From positions 1-11,110 of the forward strand of contig JAKDNE010000073.1 of NCBI GenBank assembly GCA_030451965.1: DNA of 11,110 bases. Reading direction: 5' to 3'. This stretch comes from Brachybacterium sp. Its GTDB lineage: Bacteria > Actinomycetota > Actinomycetes > Actinomycetales > Dermabacteraceae. Positions 6,619 to 11,110 of this stretch are shown here, piece by piece. The notes under the pieces were generated by a model, which was not told where the DNA came from, did not search any database, and was given only the letters and a program-made list of their open reading frames with translations. How positions within the stretch are numbered: position 1 is the first letter of the stretch; every line of letters starts with the position of its first letter. A program made the translations under genes and the position numbers.

Positions 6619-7209
6619 TCAGCGGTCGCGCGGGTCCTCGGTGGCATCGAGCGCTTCCCGCGAGCGCTTCGACTGCGCGTACAGTCCGCCGCCGAAGCTG
6701 ACCGCCACGATCAGCCCGACGATGATCAGCACCGTGGTGAAGGGGATCGGGATCCCGGCAGCGGCGAGCACTCCCCAGATCACCACCAGGGACAGCCCGA
6801 TCAGCAGCGCGTCCCGCAGGGCCCGCATGATCCGCGGGACGATGTTCACCGAGGCCACGCGCCGGCTGGCCACCGTGTAGTAGGCCGCGGCATCCTTGCC
6901 CAGCCGCTCGCGGTCCACGCTCGGACGCGGAGCCGTGGCCGTCCCCGGGGCGAAGGGCCGGGGGTCTGCCGGCCGGGTGGTCCCGTCGGTGTCCCGCCGT
7001 GAGGCGCTCCGCTCCTGGCCGCCGTCCCCGTCACGGGCCGGGCTCCGCGGCGTCTCGTCCGGGCGGTGTCCCTCGTCGATCGCCTTCCCGGCGGCGCGCA
7101 CGTAGGCACTCGCCTGCCCGGACGCACGTCGGGCGGCATCCTTCGCCCCGGGGGTCTGCTTGCGTGCAGTGTTCCGTGCGGCCTTCGCGTAGGTCTTCCA
7201 GTCGGCCAT
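6619..7209 (-). CDS. Basic two-helix membrane protein, function unknown (196 aa)
   Basis: The N-terminal third is rich in Lys/Arg/Ala (residues 1-45), followed by a hydrophilic, probably disordered Arg/Asp/Pro-rich stretch (about 46-105). Two membrane helices at about 134-153 and 156-178 are joined by a tight GIPIPF turn, and the tail is short and charged. Both termini should be cytoplasmic, so the basic N-terminal region faces the cytosol or nucleic acid (inference). I recognise no named domain. The ATG at 7209 has an excellent Shine-Dalgarno (GGAGG at 7221-7217, seven bases upstream), which fixes the start. The gene begins 14 bp after the stop of the 111-aa membrane gene on the same strand, so the two are very likely one operon. 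nirK starts 163 bp further downstream and has its own candidate promoter. Confidence 0.8.
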   Translation of the reverse strand: MADWKTYAKAARNTARKQTPGAKDAARRASGQASAYVRAAGKAIDEGHRPDETPRSPARDGDGGQERSASRRDTDGTTRPADPRPFAPGTATAPRPSVDRERLGKDAAAYYTVASRRVASVNIVPRIMRALRDALLIGLSLVVIWGVLAAAGIPIPFTTVLIIVGLIVAVSFGGGLYAQSKRSREALDATEDPRDR

Positions 7210-7223
7210 GGCGTCTCCTCCCC

Positions 7224-7559
7224 TCAGTGGTTCTCGTCGCGTCGTCCGCGGCGCCGCTGCTCGGCGCGCTCGCGGATGTCGACATCACGGGGATCGTAGC
7301 GACGCTCGTCCTCGCGGAAGCGGATGTCGCCGCCGCCTCGCGCCTGCCGCTGCGGCCGCGGGTTCCGCGCCCGGTGGTCGTTGTAGTACGAGAGCCCCAC
7401 GTTCAGCCCCAGGGTGATCACGACGGACAGGGCGAAGCCGGCGAAGGTCGAGCGCACCCCGAGCAGGCGCAGCACGATGAACAGCACACCGATCGCGATC
7501 ACGCTGAACCCGATGTGATCACGCACGCGCTGGACCAGGCTGCGGGCTCGTCGACTCAT
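7224..7559 (-). CDS. Small two-helix membrane protein with charged C-terminal tail, function unknown (111 aa)
   Basis: A basic N-terminus (residues 2-14) precedes two membrane helices at about 16-36 and 39-57. A strongly charged, Arg/Asp/Glu-rich tail (60-111) is probably disordered and cytosolic. The size and layout recall small actinobacterial membrane proteins such as DUF4229, but this is a resemblance only. The ATG at 7559 was preferred over earlier in-frame starts because it sits exactly six bases after TACGAT with no Shine-Dalgarno, as in leaderless genes. Longer versions would run through the divergent intergenic region into sucC. It is the first gene of a probable two-gene operon with the 196-aa membrane gene and diverges from sucCD. 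Confidence 0.75.
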   Translation of the reverse strand: MSRRARSLVQRVRDHIGFSVIAIGVLFIVLRLLGVRSTFAGFALSVVITLGLNVGLSYYNDHRARNPRPQRQARGGGDIRFREDERRYDPRDVDIRERAEQRRRGRRDENH

Positions 7560-7565
7560 CCCGCC

Positions 7566-7571
7566 ATCGTA
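7566..7571 (-). promoter_or_regulatory. -10 box of a probable leaderless promoter
   Basis: On the minus strand TACGAT is followed by six bases (GGCGGG) and then the ATG at 7559. This spacing places the transcription start on the start codon. No Shine-Dalgarno is present and the -35 region is not recognisable. The geometry is identical to that before the gene at 30. Confidence 0.45.
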
Positions 7572-7661
7572 GTCGCCGCACCTGGGCGCGACCCTCAGCC
7601 GCAGCACCGACGGTCCCGTCGGGCGGGCCGGTCCGCGCCCTGCGGGGACGAGGTCGGCAGT

Positions 7662-7692
7662 GAGACACCCCGCACCCCGGACCCCGTGTCTC
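7662..7692. repeat. Inverted repeat GAGACAC-N17-GTGTCTC upstream of sucC
   Basis: Perfect 7-base arms at 7662-7668 and 7686-7692 sit in the divergent intergenic region (7560-7794). The right arm touches the candidate -35 of the sucCD promoter. It may be an operator, with half-sites about two helical turns apart, or the chance product of GC-rich sequence. I know of no regulator with this exact site. Confidence 0.35.
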
Positions 7693-7718
7693 GACCAGCG
7701 TGCCGGAAGCGATACCCT
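7691..7718 (+). promoter_or_regulatory. Candidate housekeeping promoter of sucCD
   Basis: TCGACC (7691-7696, four of six matches to TTGACA), a 16-bp spacer and TACCCT (7713-7718, TANNNT type) would start transcription near 7725. This gives a leader of about 70 nt before the sucC start at 7795. It is the best-looking promoter in the 235-bp divergent region. Confidence 0.4.
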
Positions 7719-7777
7719 GAGCGTGTTCCCAGGGGTGGCATCGAGGCCAGTGCGGCCTGCCGCCCACTGCCGACATC

Positions 7778-7785
7778 GAGAGGAA
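7778..7785 (+). promoter_or_regulatory. sucC ribosome binding site that decides the start codon
   Basis: GAGAGGAA lies about 10 bases before GTG 7795 but only one or two bases before the in-frame ATG 7786. The spacing therefore favours GTG 7795, which also gives the usual family N-terminus (M)DLYEYQ. Confidence 0.6.
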
Positions 7786-7794
7786 ATGCACCCC

Positions 7795-8964
7795 GTGGAC
7801 CTGTATGAGTACCAGGCCCGCGATCTCTTCGAGAAGCACGGCGTGCCCGTGCTCGGAGGAGTCGTCGCGGAGGATCCGGCAACTGCCAAGGCCGGAGCAG
7901 AGAAGCTCGGCACCCCGGTCGTCGTCGTCAAGGCCCAGGTGAAGACCGGTGGGCGTGGCAAGGCCGGCGGCGTCAAGATCGCGAAGTCCCCCGAGGAGGC
8001 GGAGCAGAAGGCCTCCGAGATCCTCGGTATGGACATCAAGGGCCACACCGTCCACCGCGTGATGATCGCGGCCGGAGCCGATATCGCCGAGGAGTACTAC
8101 TTCTCGCTGCTGCTGGACCGGGCCAACCGCAACTACCTCGCCATGTGCTCCGTCGAGGGCGGCGTGGAGATCGAGCAGCTCGCCGTCGAGCGCCCCGAGG
8201 CGCTCGCCCGCGTGGCCGTGGATCCCACTGTCGGAATCGACCAGGCCAAGGCCGAGGAGATCGTCTCGGCCGCGAAGTTCGACGCCGAGACCGGTGCCAA
8301 GGTCGCCCCCGTGCTGGTGAAGCTCTGGGACGTCTACAAGAACGAGGACGCCACCCTGGTCGAGGTGAACCCGCTGGTCAAGACCGGTGACGGTGACATC
8401 GTGGCCCTGGACGGCAAGATCACCCTCGACGACAACGCCGAGTTCCGCCACGAGGATCACGCCGCGCTCGTCGACGTGACCTCCGAGGACCCGCTGGAGA
8501 CCAAGGCCAAGGCCCTGGATCTCAACTACGTCAAGCTCGACGGCGAGGTCGGCATCATCGGCAACGGAGCGGGACTGGTCATGTCCACCCTCGACGTGGT
8601 CGCCTACGCGGGCGAGAAGCACAGCGTCAAGCCCGCGAACTTCCTCGACATCGGCGGCGGCGCCTCCGCCGAGGTGATGGCCAACGGCCTCGACGTCATC
8701 CTCGGTGACGAGCAGGTCTCCGCCGTGTTCGTCAACGTCTTCGGCGGCATCACCGCATGCGACGCGGTCGCCAACGGCATCGTCGGCGCCCTGAAGAAGC
8801 TCGGCGACGCGGCGACCAAGCCGCTCGTGGTCCGCCTCGACGGAAACAATGTCGAAGAGGGTCGCTCGATCCTCGCGGACTTCGCCCATCCCCTCGTCAC
8901 CCAGGCCGACACCATGGACGGCGGCGCCGCGAAGGTCGCCGAGCTCGCCGCCGCAGGAAAGTGA
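7795..8964 (+). CDS. sucC: Succinyl-CoA synthetase (ADP-forming) subunit beta
   Basis: Beta subunit of the TCA-cycle enzyme that interconverts succinyl-CoA plus NDP and phosphate with succinate, CoA and NTP; it partners SucD in the cytoplasm. The N-terminal ATP-grasp domain carries Lys46 and the nucleotide loop GGRGKAGG (52-59). Mg2+ ligands are Asn192 (EVNPL) and Asp206 (LDGK). The C-terminal CoA-ligase domain contains NFLDIGGGAS and the VFGGITACDAVANGI segment of the phosphohistidine-facing loop. At 389 aa it matches the E. coli protein (388 aa). The start is GTG 7795; an in-frame ATG at 7786 would add three residues but is too close to the Shine-Dalgarno. sucD follows after 12 bp, a standard operon. 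Nothing unusual in codon use. ATP versus GTP preference cannot be decided by eye. Confidence 0.97.
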   Translation: MDLYEYQARDLFEKHGVPVLGGVVAEDPATAKAGAEKLGTPVVVVKAQVKTGGRGKAGGVKIAKSPEEAEQKASEILGMDIKGHTVHRVMIAAGADIAEEYYFSLLLDRANRNYLAMCSVEGGVEIEQLAVERPEALARVAVDPTVGIDQAKAEEIVSAAKFDAETGAKVAPVLVKLWDVYKNEDATLVEVNPLVKTGDGDIVALDGKITLDDNAEFRHEDHAALVDVTSEDPLETKAKALDLNYVKLDGEVGIIGNGAGLVMSTLDVVAYAGEKHSVKPANFLDIGGGASAEVMANGLDVILGDEQVSAVFVNVFGGITACDAVANGIVGALKKLGDAATKPLVVRLDGNNVEEGRSILADFAHPLVTQADTMDGGAAKVAELAAAGK

Positions 8965-8976
8965 GCAGCACCCGAC

Positions 8977-9867
8977 ATGTCTATCTTTCTCGATGAGAAC
9001 AGCAAGGTCATCGTCCAGGGCATGACGGGCTCGGAGGGCATGAAGCACTCCCAGCGCATGCTCGACTCGGGCACCAACATCGTCGGCGGCGTGAACCCGC
9101 GCAAGGCCGGCCAGTCCGTCACCTTCGAGGGCGGTGCGGAGGTTCCGGTCTTCGGGACCGTCGCCGAGGCCATGGAGGCCACCGGTGCGAACGTCTCGGT
9201 GGTCTTCGTGCCGCCGAAGTTCGCCAAGAGCGCCGCGATCGAGGCGATCGACGCCGCGATCGAGCTGTTGGTGATCATCACCGAGGGCATCCCGGTCAAG
9301 GACTCCGCTGAGTTCTTCAACTACTCGCAGGCCAAGGGCACCACCCGCATCATCGGGCCCAACTGCCCGGGCCTGATCAGCCCCGGCAAGTCCAACGCGG
9401 GCATCACCCCCGCGAACATCACCGGTGCGGGGAAGCTGGGCCTGGTCTCCAAGTCCGGCACCCTGACCTACCAGATGATGTACGAGCTGGCGGACATCGG
9501 CTTCACCACCGCCATCGGCATCGGCGGCGACCCGGTCATCGGCACCACCCACATCGATGCCCTCGAGGCGTTCGAGAACGATCCGGAGACCGCCGGCATC
9601 GTGATGATCGGTGAGATCGGCGGCGACGCCGAGGAGCGGGCGGCCGAGTACATCAAGGCGAACGTGACCAAGCCGGTCGTCGGCTACGTCGCGGGCTTCA
9701 CCGCCCCCGAGGGCAAGACCATGGGCCACGCCGGCGCCATCGTCTCCGGCTCCGCAGGCACCGCGCAGGCCAAGAAGGAGGCCCTCGAGGCCGCCGGCGT
9801 CAAGGTGGGCAAGACCCCCACCGGGACCGCCGACCTGATGCGCGAGATCATCAAGGCCCAGGCCTGA
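8977..9867 (+). CDS. sucD: Succinyl-CoA synthetase (ADP-forming) subunit alpha
   Basis: Alpha subunit, which binds CoA and carries the transient phosphohistidine. The N-terminal CoA-binding Rossmann fold shows GMTGSEGMKH (about 15-24). GPNCPGLISPGK contains Cys130. Glu213 in GEIGGDAEE is the conserved acid that contacts the active histidine, and the phosphorylated histidine is His251 in GHAGAIVSG. All are present with a constant offset of about five from the E. coli numbering. The length, 296 aa, is normal (about 290). The ATG at 8977 gives the typical start MSIFLDENSKVIVQGMTG. No strong Shine-Dalgarno is near (AGGAAA is about 16 bases away, within the end of sucC), so translation is probably coupled to sucC, which ends 12 bp upstream. 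The operon ends at the hairpin at 9917-9947. Confidence 0.97.
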   Translation: MSIFLDENSKVIVQGMTGSEGMKHSQRMLDSGTNIVGGVNPRKAGQSVTFEGGAEVPVFGTVAEAMEATGANVSVVFVPPKFAKSAAIEAIDAAIELLVIITEGIPVKDSAEFFNYSQAKGTTRIIGPNCPGLISPGKSNAGITPANITGAGKLGLVSKSGTLTYQMMYELADIGFTTAIGIGGDPVIGTTHIDALEAFENDPETAGIVMIGEIGGDAEERAAEYIKANVTKPVVGYVAGFTAPEGKTMGHAGAIVSGSAGTAQAKKEALEAAGVKVGKTPTGTADLMREIIKAQA

Positions 9868-9916
9868 GCGCCGACCCTCAGGACAGCGACGGCTGAGACC
9901 GTCACCTCCCTGGACC

Positions 9917-9947
9917 GCGCCCCGGATCCCCCGCGGATCCGGGGCGC
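9917..9947 (+). terminator. Terminator hairpin after sucCD
   Basis: Perfect 13-base arms (9917-9929 GCGCCCCGGATCC and 9935-9947 GGATCCGGGGCGC) flank a 5-base loop, 50 bp after the sucD stop. There is no T-tract. A smaller 5-bp hairpin (9888-9903) lies just before it. It separates sucCD from the protease gene. Confidence 0.8.
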
Positions 9948-10024
9948 TGCGCATCCGCCGCCGGAGGCGTGGCGACGGCGGCATCTCCTCCTCATGGCTG
10001 AGGCGGCATGGCGCATCCAGCGGC

Positions 10025-10030
10025 GACGAT
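10025..10030 (+). promoter_or_regulatory. Degenerate -10-like box before the CPBP protease gene
   Basis: GACGAT sits exactly six bases before the ATG at 10037, keeping the important A and final T of a -10 box but lacking the first T. There is no Shine-Dalgarno. The geometry matches the two clearer leaderless candidates in this window, but the evidence is weak on its own. Confidence 0.2.
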
Positions 10031-10036
10031 GTCCCC

Positions 10037-10972
10037 ATGACCGCTCCTCCGCCGGCCCCGGGCGCTGCCGCAGACCCCGCTCCCGACCCCACCGTCCCGC
10101 TGCACCAGGATGCTTCCCGCGCTCGACGTGACCATCCGCTGGCGCTCGGCGTCCTGGGCGGCATCTTCGGTATCGCGATCGCACTGACCATGCTCCGCAG
10201 CCCCCAGGGGATCGTCGTCTCCGCCGATCCCGGCTACGCGCCCACGGCCCTGCCCCTGCTGCTGGTCCCTGCCGCACTCACGATCCTGCTGACGCTGCTG
10301 CTGCCGGCGGGGCGCGGCGGCAGCGCGGTCACCGTGCGCCGTCGACATCGCGCCACGGGGGAGAGCGCGGGACTGATCGCCCTGGTCGTCGGCTTCGCGC
10401 TGCTGGCCCCGGTGCTGCCTCGGCCCGAGGACGCTGTGCTGCTGAAGTTCACGATGTTCCTGCTGCTCCCGGTGCTGGTGCTCGTCATGGTGGGGCGGCG
10501 GCGCGGTCCCAGCGTGCACATCGCGCGGCCGCTGGTCGCGCCGTGGGTGATGCTCGTCCCGGCGCTCGCCCTCGGGGTGCTCTCCGCTGTCGGCCCGTTC
10601 TCCTCGGGCATGCCGAGCTCGTGGCCGCCGCTCGCCGTGCTGATCGTCGCAGCCACCGCGACGGCGATCACCGCGGGTATCGGCGAGGAGGTCCTCGTGC
10701 GCAGACTGCTGCAGACCCGGGTGGAGGCCCTGGTCGGTCCCTGGACCGGCATCTTGGCGACCTCACTGCTGTTCGGTCTGATGCACCTCCTCTCTCACGG
10801 CGAGGGGCCACTCTGGGCGAGCGCCGCTCAGGTGATCGCCCTGCAGGGGACGACCGGGATCGCCCTCGGCGTGATCTGGAACCGCTGGCGCAGGCTGTGG
10901 CCCTGCGTGCTCGCCCACCTCCTGCTCAACGGCCTCGCGGTCCTGCTGCACCTGGTGGGACTGCCGGGCTGA
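10037..10972 (+). CDS. CPBP-family intramembrane glutamic endopeptidase (CAAX/Rce1-like), 311 aa
   Basis: Polytopic membrane protein with about nine helices (near 35-53, 70-90, 111-127, 135-152, 168-186, 199-215, 235-252, 265-282, 289-308) and a Pro/Ala-rich cytosolic N-terminus (1-30). The signature motifs of the CPBP (Abi/CAAX) family are complete: EExxxR as E217-E218-V-L-V-R222, FxxxH as F246-G-L-M-H250, and HxxxN as H294-L-L-L-N298. Family members are intramembrane proteases; eukaryotic Rce1 trims prenylated proteins, while bacterial members act on varied membrane substrates or in bacteriocin immunity. The substrate here is unknown and the neighbours give no clue. The ATG at 10037 lacks a Shine-Dalgarno; another ATG at 10029 is out of frame. 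The gene stands alone between the sucCD terminator and the regulator gene. Confidence 0.88.
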   Translation: MTAPPPAPGAAADPAPDPTVPLHQDASRARRDHPLALGVLGGIFGIAIALTMLRSPQGIVVSADPGYAPTALPLLLVPAALTILLTLLLPAGRGGSAVTVRRRHRATGESAGLIALVVGFALLAPVLPRPEDAVLLKFTMFLLLPVLVLVMVGRRRGPSVHIARPLVAPWVMLVPALALGVLSAVGPFSSGMPSSWPPLAVLIVAATATAITAGIGEEVLVRRLLQTRVEALVGPWTGILATSLLFGLMHLLSHGEGPLWASAAQVIALQGTTGIALGVIWNRWRRLWPCVLAHLLLNGLAVLLHLVGLPG

Positions 10973-11022
10973 GAGCGCCGATGCCGATGGCGAAATCGTC
11001 CCTCGCCCCGCGAAGCGCCGAC

Positions 11023-11028
11023 TAAGCT
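11023..11028 (+). promoter_or_regulatory. Candidate -10 box of the DtxR/IdeR-type gene
   Basis: TAAGCT fits the TANNNT consensus and would give a leader of about 33 nt, long enough to include the strong Shine-Dalgarno at 11055-11063. No clear -35 is seen. Confidence 0.3.
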
Positions 11029-11067
11029 GGCCGGAACCCGCTGTGCGCCCGACCGAGGAGGGGACCT

Positions 11068-11110
11068 GTGTCCGGAGATCTCATCGACACCACGGAGATG
11101 TATCTGAAGA
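11068..11110 (+). CDS. ideR: DtxR/IdeR-family iron-dependent transcriptional regulator (5' end only)
   Basis: Only the first 14 codons are inside the window: GTG start, then SGDLIDTTEMYLK. This closely matches the conserved N-terminus of actinobacterial DtxR/IdeR (consensus of the form DLVDTTEMYL), the start of the first helix of the winged-helix DNA-binding domain. Such proteins are Fe2+-activated dimeric repressors of iron uptake and storage genes. The start is fixed by a strong Shine-Dalgarno (GAGGAGGGG, 11055-11063), with about six bases between its GGAGG core and the GTG. Metal-binding residues lie outside the window, so iron (IdeR) cannot be told from manganese (MntR-like) specificity, though this N-terminal signature favours DtxR/IdeR. 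Confidence 0.75.
   Translation, partial: MSGDLIDTTEMYLK

Noticed and set aside
7515..7522. GTGATCAC palindrome resembling half-sites of a CRP/GlxR operator
   Set aside because: The half-sites have no 6-bp spacer and lie inside the coding region of the 111-aa protein.
7621..7640. GGGCG...CGCCC small hairpin in the divergent intergenic region
   Set aside because: Only five base pairs in very GC-rich DNA; expected by chance and not placed at a transcript end.
7519..10191. 890-codon open frame on the minus strand opposite sucC-sucD
   Set aside because: It is antisense to two certain genes, its His/Asp/Leu/Gly-rich translation shows no domain, and such frames are normal byproducts of high-GC codon bias.

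Overview
The window is GC-rich, gene-dense bacterial DNA with strong G/C third-position bias. It carries an actinobacterial-type PcrA/UvrD1 helicase, a sucC-sucD pair and the first codons of a DtxR/IdeR-type regulator. This fits an actinobacterium, probably of the order Micrococcales (Dermabacteraceae/Brachybacterium-like). The phylum is fairly safe; the family and genus are inference from general familiarity, not from a search.

Layout. At 30-377 (+) lies a small four-helix membrane protein, followed by a strong hairpin (433-466). The ATP-dependent DNA helicase pcrA/uvrD1 follows at 485-3325 (+). It has every SF1A motif plus an acidic Pro-rich N-terminal extension, a low-complexity insertion and a C-terminal Tudor-like domain. 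It converges, across a 43-bp gap with a hairpin, on a very large minus-strand gene (3369-6455). That gene encodes a roughly 12-helix membrane domain, a disordered linker, a Tat-like hydrophobic anchor, a blue-copper cupredoxin and a complete NirK-type copper nitrite reductase with all copper ligands and catalytic residues. Upstream on the same strand are two small membrane-protein genes (7209-6619 and 7559-7224) that look co-transcribed. A 235-bp divergent intergenic region then leads to sucC-sucD (7795-9867, +), closed by a 13-bp perfect hairpin. A CPBP-family (CAAX/Rce1-like) intramembrane protease gene (10037-10972, +) follows. The window ends 14 codons into an iron-dependent regulator gene (11068 onward, +).

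How the genes relate. sucC and sucD form one enzyme, succinyl-CoA synthetase of the TCA cycle. pcrA is housekeeping DNA repair/replication. The membrane-tethered NirK fusion would reduce nitrite to nitric oxide outside the cytoplasmic membrane. Its extra blue-copper domain could serve as a built-in electron donor, and the membrane domain could be an anchor or a quinol/heme-linked electron entry point (inference). Nothing ties the two small membrane genes functionally to it except position and strand.

Across the window, at least two genes (starts at 30 and 7559) have a TANNAT -10 box exactly 6 nt before the ATG and no useful Shine-Dalgarno sequence, the geometry of leaderless transcripts; a third (10037) shows a degraded version. 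In-frame tandem repeats of 6 or 18 bp lie in the disordered parts of both large proteins. I saw no tRNA, rRNA, CRISPR array, insertion sequence, attachment site or origin. The most unusual object is the NirK fusion. Its architecture resembles proteins I recall from other actinobacteria, so it is notable but probably not unique to this genome.
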